From positions 1 through 64,000 of the forward strand of contig NZ_CP133888.1 of the NCBI RefSeq assembly GCF_041228405.1: DNA of 64,000 nucleotides, in the 5' to 3' direction. A program made the translations under genes and the position numbers. Position 1 is the stretch's first letter, and each line of letters opens with the position of its first letter. This stretch comes from Salinilacustrithrix flava (GTDB taxonomy: Bacteria; Actinomycetota; Acidimicrobiia; Acidimicrobiales; Salinilacustritrichaceae). Shown here one piece after another: positions 47,209-57,030 of this stretch. The notes under the pieces were generated by a model. That model saw only the letters and a list, made by a program, of their open reading frames with translations, had not been told where the DNA came from and ran no database searches.

Positions 47209-47691
47209 TCAGTGCGTGGCGCGGGCGTCGAGGACGAACCCGTGCGGCGTCGCCGCCAGGAGCCGCACGCGGGCCGCGCCGGCCCGGAGGAGCCAGCCGC
47301 CGATCGTGATCGGACCGTCGACGAAGCCGTCCGGGCGGGAGGCCTCCACGACGACGAACGCCCCGGTCGGCCGGACCAGGCGCAGCGCGCGTCGGGCCGT
47401 GCCGACGGGATCGGCCAGCTCGGCGAGCCCGTCGAGCGCGCAGACGAGGTCGTAGGACCCTGCGGCGAGCACGCCGGCGTCGGCCTCGACCGCGTCGAGG
47501 CTCGCGAGCGGATGGGCGGCCGCGAGCAGGGCGACAGCGGCGCCATCGCCCCCCACCGCGGCAACCCGGCCGCCGTAGTCGAGCCGGTGCACGACGGGCC
47601 CGAGGGCCAGCAACCACTCGGCCATCGCCGGGCCGGCGGTGGCCTGCACCGCTCGCCGGTCGCTCGGTTGGATCAGCGTGTTCACAGACAT
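47209..47691 (-). CDS. Degenerate class I methyltransferase-like protein
   Basis: A 160-residue protein whose centre resembles the SAM-methyltransferase fold: VHRLDYGGRVAAVGGDGAAV for motif I, YDLVCALDGLAELADPVGTA and VRPTGAFVVVE for motif IV and its following strand. It is short, and the usual E/DxGxGxG is changed to VGGDGA, so catalysis is doubtful. It is the first gene of the globin/BTAD operon. Confidence 0.5.
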   Translation of the reverse strand: MSVNTLIQPSDRRAVQATAGPAMAEWLLALGPVVHRLDYGGRVAAVGGDGAAVALLAAAHPLASLDAVEADAGVLAAGSYDLVCALDGLAELADPVGTARRALRLVRPTGAFVVVEASRPDGFVDGPITIGGWLLRAGAARVRLLAATPHGFVLDARATH

Positions 47692-47734
47692 CTGTGCCCC
47701 CTCGGTCGGTCAGGGGTGCAGCGTCCACGACGCG

Positions 47735-47751
47735 CGTTCCTGGAACGTTCC
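47735..47751. promoter_or_regulatory. Overlapping palindromes, candidate operator
   Basis: CGTTCC-T-GGAACG (47735-47747) overlaps the perfect palindrome GGAACGTTCC (47742-47751). It lies between the methyltransferase/globin/BTAD operon and the divergent 76-residue gene. A related GAGCGTTTCC follows about 15 bases on. It may be bound by the BTAD regulator. Confidence 0.45.
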
Positions 47752-47835
47752 CCGGTGTGTCGGGAGCGTTTCCACCCGGTCACGATCCGGTCGGCAACCA
47801 CCAATCGACGTCCGGGCTTCTGTAGAACCGTGGAC

Positions 47836-48066
47836 ATGGCAGACACCGCAACGACCCCCGGGTCCCTCGGTGCGCCGGTCTCGCAGCTCAAGTCGCTCAC
47901 CGACCAGCTCGTGACCGTCACCACCGATCGCGGCGACGTGACCGGCACCGTGCTGTCGTGCACGCGCCAGTCGGTCTGGCTCGTCGCCGGTGACGACGTC
48001 GACATCGTCGTGGCCCTGGACGACATCACCGGCCTCGTCCACCACCCGGCTTCCGCCGCCGCCTAA
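47836..48066 (+). CDS. LSm/SH3-like small beta-barrel protein
   Basis: A 76-residue protein. Its central strand pattern LVTVTTDRGDVTGTVLSCTR followed by SVWLVAGDDVDIVVALDDIT is like an Sm-type small barrel (as in Hfq-like or PRC-barrel proteins). The C-terminus is Ala/His-rich. No known family can be named. It ends in a four-base convergent overlap with the next gene. Confidence 0.5.
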   Translation: MADTATTPGSLGAPVSQLKSLTDQLVTVTTDRGDVTGTVLSCTRQSVWLVAGDDVDIVVALDDITGLVHHPASAAA

Positions 48067-49199
48067 CCCCCAGCGGTCGGCGACGCCGTGCGGGCCAGCC
48101 GGCCCAGCTGCATCGAGCGCGCCACCTCGGCCAGCTGCGCGGGCGCCAGCACGTCCGATGACAGCTCGATCGTGACCCCGACCTCGTGGTCGAGGACGAG
48201 GCGGGCCCAGCCCCGGATGCGGCGCCCGCGGTCAGGCCCCGGACCGTGGTCGAGCGCCGCGGCGCTGACGATCCCCGGCAGGTCCGTGAGGTCGATGTCG
48301 ACGGCATCGCCGAGGGTGCGGCGCACCCGCGACGCGGTGACGAGCTGATCCTGGACGACGCTGACCAGCAACGGATCGGCGCCCGAGCGGTGCAGCTGGC
48401 CCTCGACCGAACCGCCGCCCGACTGCCCGATCATCGGGCTGCCGTACGCCGTCGCGGTCCCGCTGCGCCGCTCCGTGACCGACAGGCCGATGGCGGCGAG
48501 CGCGGCCTCGTCCAAGCCGGGAGCCCGGCCGTGCTGCAGCGACGGCCCCGGCGGCAGCTCCACCGCGTCGGCCACCGCCTGCTGGTCATCGAGGGACAGG
48601 CCCTCGCTGGTGAGCGACAGCCCGTAGCCGCCGGCATCCCACTGCAGGGTCCGCAGCCCCCGCCCGCCCGGTGCACCGAGGACGCGGGTGCTCGAGATGG
48701 ACGACGTGTGCTCGGCGCCACCGAACGCCCGCCGGGTGGCGTCCACGACCAGGAGCACGCGGGCGTCTTCGCCGTCCAGCGACACCAGGTGCACCCGCGG
48801 CACCGACACCATCCCCCGGGTGTCCGGATGGTGCTCGAAGACGCCGCCCCAGGGTTCGGCCAGGACGCTGGCGGTCGCGATCGCGACCGGCCCCGGCTCG
48901 GACACGACGGCGTGGGTGACCGGCGGGTCGGGCGAGGCGGCCGGTTCGTTGCCGTCCGAGCGCGCCAGCTCGACGCCGACCACCACGACGAGCAGCGCAG
49001 CCGACCCCACGGCCCACGGCCAGAGCGAACGCCGGCGGGGCGGCGCAGGTGGGGTCCGGACCGGGGCGGCGCCGACCTCGCCGACCCACGACGGCCGGTC
49101 CGGCGGTGCATCCACCTCGAGCTCCAGCAGGTCGCCCGCGTGGCTCCGGACGGACCGCCCGTCGGCGGCCTCCCGGTAGGTCACCCGGCACCGCGCCAT
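48063..49199 (-). CDS. Single-pass membrane protein of unknown function
   Basis: A 378-residue protein. A 60-residue cytoplasmic N-terminus has a short LxLEVDxPxDRPSWVG-like stretch. One transmembrane helix (about 62-80: WAVGSAALLVVVVGVEL) leads to an extracytoplasmic beta-rich domain. No catalytic motif is visible. ATG at 49199 (or GTG three bases earlier) is the start. Confidence 0.6.
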   Translation of the reverse strand: MARCRVTYREAADGRSVRSHAGDLLELEVDAPPDRPSWVGEVGAAPVRTPPAPPRRRSLWPWAVGSAALLVVVVGVELARSDGNEPAASPDPPVTHAVVSEPGPVAIATASVLAEPWGGVFEHHPDTRGMVSVPRVHLVSLDGEDARVLLVVDATRRAFGGAEHTSSISSTRVLGAPGGRGLRTLQWDAGGYGLSLTSEGLSLDDQQAVADAVELPPGPSLQHGRAPGLDEAALAAIGLSVTERRSGTATAYGSPMIGQSGGGSVEGQLHRSGADPLLVSVVQDQLVTASRVRRTLGDAVDIDLTDLPGIVSAAALDHGPGPDRGRRIRGWARLVLDHEVGVTIELSSDVLAPAQLAEVARSMQLGRLARTASPTAGG

Positions 49200-49270
49200 C
49201 ACCTTCGACGGTAGCCCTGCGCCGCATCCGGGGATACGGCGCCCAGGACAGCGGCCAATAGGGTGCCCAC

Positions 49271-50944
<1,674 letters not shown>

Positions 50945-50970
50945 GGGGTGGATCGTCTAGAACCGCGGCC

Positions 50971-53283
50971 ATGACGGTCACGGGGACGGACACGGAGCAG
51001 CCAGCCGCGGGTGGGAGCATCCTCGGCACTCGCGTGCAGCGCATCGAGGACCCGGCGCTGCTGCGCGGGCGGGGCACCTACATCGACAACGTCGCCCCCA
51101 CCGATGCGCTGCACGTGGCCTTCGTACGGGCCTTCACCGCCCACGGCACCATCGAATCGATCGACACCTCCGACGCCGAGGCCATGCCCGGCGTGGTCGG
51201 TGTGCTCACCGGCGCCGACCTCGACATCGGACCGCTCACGTCCAGCCCCCTCCTGGCCCACACGGTGTCCCAGCCCGTGCTCGCCGTGGACCGGGTCCGC
51301 TACGTCGGCGAGCCGATCGCCGTCGTCGTGGCCGAGACCAAGGCCCAGGCCGTCGACGCCGCCGAGGCCGTGTGGGCCGACGTCGAGCCGATCGAGCCGA
51401 TCCTCGACCCCGAGGCCGCCGCCAGCGACGACGTCGTGCTCCACCCCGACCTCGGCACCAACGTCGTGCTCGACCAGGGGGAACCGGTCGGGCCGGAGCA
51501 GCTCGAGGGCGACGGGGTGGTCGTCGTGTCCGAGCGGTTGATCAACCAGCGCATGGCGGCGGTGCCGCTGGAGGGCCGCGTCGTCGCCGCCCGCTGGGAC
51601 GACGGGCGCCTCACGCAGTGGTCGTGCACCCAGGGCGCCCACGGCACCCGCGACGAGCTGGCCAGCGTGTTCGGCCTCGACCCCGCCCAGGTGCACGTCA
51701 TCACGCCCGACGTCGGCGGCGGCTTCGGTGCCAAGCACGGGACCACGCCCGAGGAGCTGGTGGTCACCTGGCTCGCCCGCCACCTCGACCGGCCGGTCCG
51801 CTGGGCGGAGACCCGTTCGGAGAACATGGTCGGCATGGTCCAGGGCCGGGGCCAGGTGCAGCACGCCAGCATCGCCGGCACCCGCGACGGCACCATCACC
51901 GGCTACCGCCTCGACGTGATCCAGGAGGGCGGGGCCTACGCCGGCAGCGGCTGCGTCCTGCCCTACATGACCCGGATGATGGCACCGGGTTGCTACGCCA
52001 TCGACGACGTGCGCGTCCGCATCCGCTCGGTCGTCACCAACACCTCCACCGTCGGCGCCTACCGCGGCGCAGGTCGTCCCGAGGCGGCGGCGGCCATCGA
52101 GCGGATGGTCGACCGGTTCGCGGCCGAGATCGGCATGGACCCGGTCGAGGTGCGGCGCAAGAACCTGCTCCAGCCCGACGCCTTCCCGCTCCGCACCGCC
52201 ACCGGCGGCAGCTACGACAGCGGCGACTACCCCGCCGTGCTCGACAAGGCGCTGGAGGCCGCCGGCTACGAGGACCTGCGGGCCCGGCAGGCCGAGCTCC
52301 GCGCCGAGGGGGGATCCAAGCAGCTCGGCATCGGCGTGTCCGCGTACGTCGAGATCACCAACGTTCTGCGCCAGAGCGAGTACGGCTCGGTCGAGATCAC
52401 CGCCGAGGGCGGCGCCATCGTGCGCACCGGGTCGTCCGCGCACGGCCAGGGCCACCACACCGCCTGGGCGATGCTCGTCTCGGACCGCACCGGCATCCCC
52501 TTCGACCGCATCGAGGTCCGCCACGGCGACACCGACGACGTCCCCCGCGGCGGTGGGACGGGTGGGTCGAAGTCCCTGCAGATCGGCGGGGCGGCCGCGG
52601 CCGCCGCCGCCGAGCTGGTCGTGGAGCGGGCCAAGCAGCTCGCCGCCGACCTGCTCGAGGCCGACCCGTCCGACATCGTCCACGACCAGATGGCAGGCAC
52701 GTTCGCTGTCGCCGGCACCCCGGTCACCGCGAAGTCGTGGGCTGACCTGGCCGCCGCGGCACCGGCCCAGGGCATGGAGGTGCTGGCCGCCGAGACCGAC
52801 TTCGAGCCCGGCGGCTCCACGTTCCCCTTCGGCGCCCACGTCGCCGTGGTCGAGGTCGACACCGACACCGGCAAGGTCCGCCTGCTGCGCCACATCGCGT
52901 GCGACGACGCCGGCACCATCGTCAACCCGCTGCTGGTCGACGGCCAGGTCCACGGCGGCGTCGCCGCCGGCATCGGCCAGGCGCTGTTCGAGGAGGTGCG
53001 CTATGACGAGGAGGGCAACCCCCTGACCACGACCTTCGCCGACTACGCGTTCCCGTCCGCGGCCGAGATGCCCTCCTTCGAGCGCATCCCGCACGAGACC
53101 CCCACGCCGCACAACCCGCTCGGTGCCAAGGGCATCGGCGAGTCCGGCACCATCGGCGCCACCCCCGCCGTGCAGAACGCCGTCGTCGATGCCGTCGCCC
53201 ACCTCGGCGTGCGCCACATCGACATGCCGCTCACCGCCGAGCGGGTCTGGACCGCCATCCGACAGGCCGGCTCGGGCTCCTAG
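50971..53283 (+). CDS. CoxL/XdhA-like molybdenum hydroxylase large subunit
   Basis: A 770-residue molybdopterin-cytosine-dinucleotide-type large subunit. It begins with RVQRIEDPALLRGRGTYIDN, has DVGGGFGAKHG for cofactor binding, AYRGAGRPEAAAA (form II CoxL-like rather than the AYRCSFR of true CO dehydrogenase) and the catalytic Glu in GAKGIGESGTIGA. Such subunits normally work with FAD and [2Fe-2S] subunits, and neither is adjacent. The substrate is unknown; aldehydes or N-heterocycles are plausible. Its last 53 bases overlap the end of blh on the other strand. Confidence 0.88.
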   Translation: MTVTGTDTEQPAAGGSILGTRVQRIEDPALLRGRGTYIDNVAPTDALHVAFVRAFTAHGTIESIDTSDAEAMPGVVGVLTGADLDIGPLTSSPLLAHTVSQPVLAVDRVRYVGEPIAVVVAETKAQAVDAAEAVWADVEPIEPILDPEAAASDDVVLHPDLGTNVVLDQGEPVGPEQLEGDGVVVVSERLINQRMAAVPLEGRVVAARWDDGRLTQWSCTQGAHGTRDELASVFGLDPAQVHVITPDVGGGFGAKHGTTPEELVVTWLARHLDRPVRWAETRSENMVGMVQGRGQVQHASIAGTRDGTITGYRLDVIQEGGAYAGSGCVLPYMTRMMAPGCYAIDDVRVRIRSVVTNTSTVGAYRGAGRPEAAAAIERMVDRFAAEIGMDPVEVRRKNLLQPDAFPLRTATGGSYDSGDYPAVLDKALEAAGYEDLRARQAELRAEGGSKQLGIGVSAYVEITNVLRQSEYGSVEITAEGGAIVRTGSSAHGQGHHTAWAMLVSDRTGIPFDRIEVRHGDTDDVPRGGGTGGSKSLQIGGAAAAAAAELVVERAKQLAADLLEADPSDIVHDQMAGTFAVAGTPVTAKSWADLAAAAPAQGMEVLAAETDFEPGGSTFPFGAHVAVVEVDTDTGKVRLLRHIACDDAGTIVNPLLVDGQVHGGVAAGIGQALFEEVRYDEEGNPLTTTFADYAFPSAAEMPSFERIPHETPTPHNPLGAKGIGESGTIGATPAVQNAVVDAVAHLGVRHIDMPLTAERVWTAIRQAGSGS

Positions 53284-54214
53284 GGACCGGTGCCGGGTCG
53301 GGCTGCGGGATCCGCGTCGCGGCCAGCATCTTCTCCACCACGCCGACGTGGGGGACGGTCAGGGCGCTGAGGGCCACGAAGCTGAGGGCGGCCAAGCCGG
53401 TCGGCGTCCGGACCGCAGGCCACGCCAGCGCGGCCGCGCCGAGCGCCAGCGTCGGCACCAACCCGTCGACCAGGGCAGGGCGCAACGCCGGACGCAGGGT
53501 CACGCGGTGGTCCTGCAGGAAGGTGATCGCTCCGCCCAGGTGGGCCGCGGCGTGCCAGAGCGCGAAGTAGCAGGCGAAGCCGACCAGCGGGTCGGCGACC
53601 ACGAGCACGACCGCGAGGGCCGCCACGCCGGCGGGGTGCACGGCCAGGGCGCGGAAGCCGGCAGCCGGCGTCAGCCCGTCGCCCACCCACCACGCCCACA
53701 GCCGCACGGCGACGTGGGTGCCGGCAGCAGCTGCCGCCATGCCCGGCCCGACACGGACCAGCGCGTCTCGCACGACGCCGCCGATGCCGAGGTGCTCGAT
53801 GACGGCGGCAGCATCCGCGGCGTGCAGACCGATCGGCGCGGCGAGGACCGCCGCTCCCCAGGTGACCTCACGGAGACGGGCGAGCGCCGTGTCCGATCCC
53901 GACGGGCCGAGATCCGACCGACCGAAGTGCCAGGCGGAGAGGGCGACGAAGCCGAGGAGCGCCACCACCGGGGCGACCACCCATGCCGCAGCCGCTCCGA
54001 CGAGCGCGAGGGCGTGGGTGCGGAGCCGGCGGTACCTCGCCCGGGGCTCCCGGTCCACGACGGCCGACACGGCCGAGTCCAGCGCACCGTGGGGGATCCC
54101 GACCGTCACGACGGCGAGCAGCAGCACGGCTGCCGATGCCGGTCCCGGCGCTCCGGCGGGGTCGCCCATCACGAGGGCGACGGCCAGAGCGACGGTGACC
54201 GACAGCGGCACCAT
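53231..54214 (-). CDS. blh: Blh, beta-carotene 15,15'-dioxygenase (retinal synthesis)
   Basis: A 327-residue integral membrane enzyme that cleaves beta-carotene to two retinals. It has nine or so hydrophobic helices and the conserved His motifs VGIPHGALDSAV (near 40), SAWHFGRSD, FALWHAAAHLGG and TVPHVGVVEKM, which bind the iron. It starts ten bases after the rhodopsin stop, so the two form an operon and retinal is made with its opsin. The last 30 residues are Pro/Arg-rich and overlap the end of the CoxL-like gene. Confidence 0.9.
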   Translation of the reverse strand: MVPLSVTVALAVALVMGDPAGAPGPASAAVLLLAVVTVGIPHGALDSAVSAVVDREPRARYRRLRTHALALVGAAAAWVVAPVVALLGFVALSAWHFGRSDLGPSGSDTALARLREVTWGAAVLAAPIGLHAADAAAVIEHLGIGGVVRDALVRVGPGMAAAAAGTHVAVRLWAWWVGDGLTPAAGFRALAVHPAGVAALAVVLVVADPLVGFACYFALWHAAAHLGGAITFLQDHRVTLRPALRPALVDGLVPTLALGAAALAWPAVRTPTGLAALSFVALSALTVPHVGVVEKMLAATRIPQPDPAPVPRSPSRPVGWRSRPARR

Positions 54215-54224
54215 GCCTGCCCCC

Positions 54225-55046
54225 TCAGCCGGCGATCGACCCGACCCGTGGGTCGTCGTCGGTCAGCGCGGCCACGTCGTCGGGCTGAGCTTCGAGCGCA
54301 CCGGCGCGACGAGCCTTCATGAAGGCGATGGCCAGGATCATCAGGCCGAACACCGGCTTCGCCAGCACGTCGGCGACGGAGTAGCCGACCTGACGGATCA
54401 CCTCGGCCGTCGCGGCGTCGTCGATCACCTGCGGCGCGAGGTACGCGAGCGGGTAGACGCCCCAGGTGGCCAGCAGCAGCCAGCGCAGGCCGTCGAACCA
54501 CGGGCGGGACTCCTCTGGCTGCGTGCGGATGACCGACTGCAGCTCGGCGAACAGCACCCAGAGGATGTAGACGAACGGCACGGTCGACACGACGCCCCAG
54601 AAGGTGCGGGTGAAGCTGTCCGGGTCGGCGATCTCGCCCGGGTAGCCGGTGGCGATCATCAGCACGGCTGCGATCGTGAGGCGGGTGATGAGGCTGCGGG
54701 TGCGACCCTTGCTGAGCCGCAGCACGAGCACGAGCTCGGCGAGCAGGAGCGGGACGGTCAGCAGCCAGTCCACGTACCGGTACCCCTCGTTGAAGGTCCC
54801 GTCCATGACGTAGCGGCCATCGACGAGCGTGAAGGCGCTCTCCCACGATTCGAAGATGCGCAGGTAGTGGTAGAGGGCGATGCCCACCACGAGCGCAGAC
54901 AGCGTGACGGCCCCGCGGTACGGGACCGGGAGCTCGGTGCGCTTCAGGAGGAAGAAGAGCAGCGACGCGCCCATCGCGGCGATCGCGAACGAGAACGAGT
55001 TGTAGACGATCTCGAACTGTCCCTCACTGAGGCTGAACGGTTCCAT
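54225..55046 (-). CDS. Proteorhodopsin-type light-driven proton pump
   Basis: A 273-residue seven-helix rhodopsin. The start MEPFSLSEGQ is fixed by AGGAG six bases upstream. Helix C reads RYVDWLLTVPLLLAE, giving the proton-pump residues D93, T97 and E104 (proteorhodopsin D97, T101, E108). L101, at the tuning position, predicts green absorption. H60 matches the counterion His. Helix G has D226 and the retinal Schiff-base K230 (ADVLAKPVFG). Helix E has FWGVVSTVPFVYILW; its Gly could leave room for a carotenoid antenna as in xanthorhodopsin, which is only a hypothesis. The gene is first in the rhodopsin-blh operon and divergent from a B12-type photoreceptor gene. Confidence 0.95.
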   Translation of the reverse strand: MEPFSLSEGQFEIVYNSFSFAIAAMGASLLFFLLKRTELPVPYRGAVTLSALVVGIALYHYLRIFESWESAFTLVDGRYVMDGTFNEGYRYVDWLLTVPLLLAELVLVLRLSKGRTRSLITRLTIAAVLMIATGYPGEIADPDSFTRTFWGVVSTVPFVYILWVLFAELQSVIRTQPEESRPWFDGLRWLLLATWGVYPLAYLAPQVIDDAATAEVIRQVGYSVADVLAKPVFGLMILAIAFMKARRAGALEAQPDDVAALTDDDPRVGSIAG

Positions 55047-55107
55047 GACATCTCCTTCGACGGATGCACCGGTCATCGGATCAGCCAGTGCAGGACCAAG
55101 TTAGCGT

Positions 55108-55126
55108 GACTCATTCTGAATTAGTC
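55108..55126. promoter_or_regulatory. Near-perfect inverted repeat in rhodopsin/regulator divergent region
   Basis: GACTCATT (55108-55115) and AATTAGTC (55119-55126) pair at seven of eight positions around CTG. On the minus strand it lies just upstream of a TAACTT hexamer and about 60 bases before the rhodopsin start, a place where a CarH-type repressor would block RNA polymerase. Binding is inferred, not shown. Confidence 0.5.
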
Positions 55127-55133
55127 CGCGTCA

Positions 55134-55934
55134 TTGCGGATTTCTGTGAATACGCTCCTCCTCGTGGCGGAGTTCCTGGATCTGGCCGAGGCGGCCGACG
55201 AGCTCGGCGTCCACTACCAGACCGCGTACCGGTGGGTGCGCGAGGGCCGGCTGACCGCTGAGCGGGTCGGTCGCCGCTGGCGCGTGCCGCGCTCGGCGCT
55301 CGCCGACGCCACCGCCGAGCCGCCGGCCGTGCGGGTCCGGGAGATCCGGGCCACCCGACACTGGCCCCGCCTGCAGGCGAGCCTGCAGACCGCCCTCATC
55401 GAGGGCGACGAACTTCGAGCCAGAGCGGTCGTGGGCCGGCTCCACCGGGAGGGCGAGACGTTGCGCTCGCTCGTCACCAACCTGATCGCCCCCACCATGG
55501 CTGCCGTCGGGCAGGGTTGGCGGGAGGGTCAGGTCACGATCGCCCAGGAGCACCGGGCCACGGCCATCGTCGAGCGCCTCCTCGCCAGCCTCGACACGGC
55601 GCGGCCCGGCCGGCCTCGGGGTCGAGCGGTGGTCGCCTCCCCGAGCGGCGACCAGCACGGGCTCCCGGTGGCGATGGCCGCTGCTGCCCTACGGGAGGAC
55701 GGTTGGGCTGTGGACATCCTCGGCCGGGACGTCCCAGCGGAGACCCTGGCCGAGCACGCTCGGACGACCGGCGCCGATCTCGCCGTGCTCACGGTCACGA
55801 ACCCCGAGGTCGGGGACGCCGTCGACCATGCCGTCGACGCGCTCCGCGCCGTCAGTCTGGCCGTGCTGGTGGGAAGACCGGGTGCGACCCTCGACGACCT
55901 CGTCAACGACGCCCGGACCGCCGGCCCGGCCTGA
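55134..55934 (+). CDS. CarH/LitR-like B12-binding photoreceptor regulator
   Basis: A 266-residue regulator. Residues 14-55 are an excisionase/MerR-like helix-turn-helix (DLAEAADELGVHYQTAYRWV, GRRWRVP). Residues 75-155 match the four-helix cap of CarH with W129 and E139-H140, the W-x9-EH motif that shields adenosylcobalamin. Residues 160-262 are a B12-binding Rossmann domain whose lower-ligand motif SGDQHGLP has H175. In CarH, light breaks the cobalt-carbon bond, the tetramer falls apart and the repressor leaves DNA. Here TTG at 55134 is used; GTG at 55146 or 55164 is possible. Lying divergent from rhodopsin-blh, it is their likely controller. Confidence 0.82.
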   Translation: MRISVNTLLLVAEFLDLAEAADELGVHYQTAYRWVREGRLTAERVGRRWRVPRSALADATAEPPAVRVREIRATRHWPRLQASLQTALIEGDELRARAVVGRLHREGETLRSLVTNLIAPTMAAVGQGWREGQVTIAQEHRATAIVERLLASLDTARPGRPRGRAVVASPSGDQHGLPVAMAAAALREDGWAVDILGRDVPAETLAEHARTTGADLAVLTVTNPEVGDAVDHAVDALRAVSLAVLVGRPGATLDDLVNDARTAGPA

Positions 55935-55967
55935 GCCACGGCGCGGGGTCCCGCCAGGTGGGGCCGG

Positions 55968-56348
55968 TCAGCGCTCCTCGGGTCTCGGCCGGTCGACGGC
56001 GTGGGCCTCGAGGTCGGAGAGCGTGCACCACTCGAGCGTCTGGACGTGGGTGGCCTCGAGCACGACCTGCGGGGCCTTGCCGGCTTCGAACGCCTCCTGC
56101 CACCGCGGGGCGCACAGGCACCACTGGTCGCCGTCGCGCAGGCCGGGGAAGCCGAACTGGGGCATGGGCGTCGACAGGTCGTTGCCGGCGGCCTTGGAGA
56201 ACTCCAGGAAGTCGTCGGTGACCACCGCGCACACCGTGTGCACCCCGACGTCGTCACCACCGGTGCTGCAGCACCCGTCCCGGTAGAACCCGGTCATCGG
56301 GTCGGTGGAGCAGCTCTGGAGATCGGTGCCGAGGACGTTCTTGGCCAT
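55968..56348 (-). CDS. DUF2237-family protein
   Basis: A 126-residue Cys-rich protein starting MAKNVLGTDLQSCSTDPMTG. Its conserved core is GFYRDGCCSTGGDDVGVH, DDFLEFSKAAGNDLSTP and DQWCLCAPRW. The family has a solved fold but no agreed function. It is convergent with the photoreceptor gene. Confidence 0.88.
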   Translation of the reverse strand: MAKNVLGTDLQSCSTDPMTGFYRDGCCSTGGDDVGVHTVCAVVTDDFLEFSKAAGNDLSTPMPQFGFPGLRDGDQWCLCAPRWQEAFEAGKAPQVVLEATHVQTLEWCTLSDLEAHAVDRPRPEER

Positions 56349-56365
56349 GTCCCAGTGTGGACCGC

Positions 56366-56977
56366 TCAGAGCCCGATCGTGGACGCGTGGTACTTCGCCA
56401 GCGCGGCGTCGCTCCCCTCGAGCGTGCTGGCCGACTCCCGACCGAAGAGCGCGAGCATGATCTCACCCGGGCGCCCCCGCAGGGTCACGGACTCGTCTCC
56501 GTCCTTCACCTGCCGGCTGCGACCGTCGTGGGCCACCAGCTCGACACCCACGTCGGCCTTGCGGGTGAGGATCTTGCCCCACCGTCCCAGCGCGACCCAC
56601 AGGGCTTCGTCGAGGTCGTCGTCCAGCCGGGGCAGCTCGCCGTTGGCCCGGCGGACGTCCTCGTGGTGCACGAACCACTCATGGATGTCGCCCGCCGGCA
56701 CGTAGCGCCCGAACCACTGGCGGGGCGGACCGTCGCGCAGCTCGGAGACCAGCTGGGCGTAGGGACGTTCCGCAGCCTTGGCCTCGAGCTTGGCGGTGTA
56801 GCGGGCGAAGGGCCCACGGCCGAGCAGGCCGGGGCCGGCGTCGAGGCGGTGCTCCCGGGTGTGGAGGTGGGCGGCGAGCTCGGTCGTGCGCCATCCCTCG
56901 CATCGGGTGGGCGCGTCCGGGCCGAGCTGCTCGAACAGGTCGCAGAGTGCGGCTCGCTCGCGGAGGGAGGGGTGCAT
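56366..56977 (-). CDS. TIGR03085-type DinB-like metal-binding protein
   Basis: A 203-residue helical protein of the actinobacterial TIGR03085 family, related to mycothiol-dependent maleylpyruvate isomerases and DinB proteins. His residues that may bind zinc are in TELAAHLHTREHR and GDIHEWFVHHEDVRRA. Function is not established. Confidence 0.85.
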   Translation of the reverse strand: MHPSLRERAALCDLFEQLGPDAPTRCEGWRTTELAAHLHTREHRLDAGPGLLGRGPFARYTAKLEAKAAERPYAQLVSELRDGPPRQWFGRYVPAGDIHEWFVHHEDVRRANGELPRLDDDLDEALWVALGRWGKILTRKADVGVELVAHDGRSRQVKDGDESVTLRGRPGEIMLALFGRESASTLEGSDAALAKYHASTIGL

Positions 56978-57030
56978 CGGCCCTGTCTACCGCCGGTCGG
57001 GACCCGTGCAGCCGCGCCTACCGTGACCAC

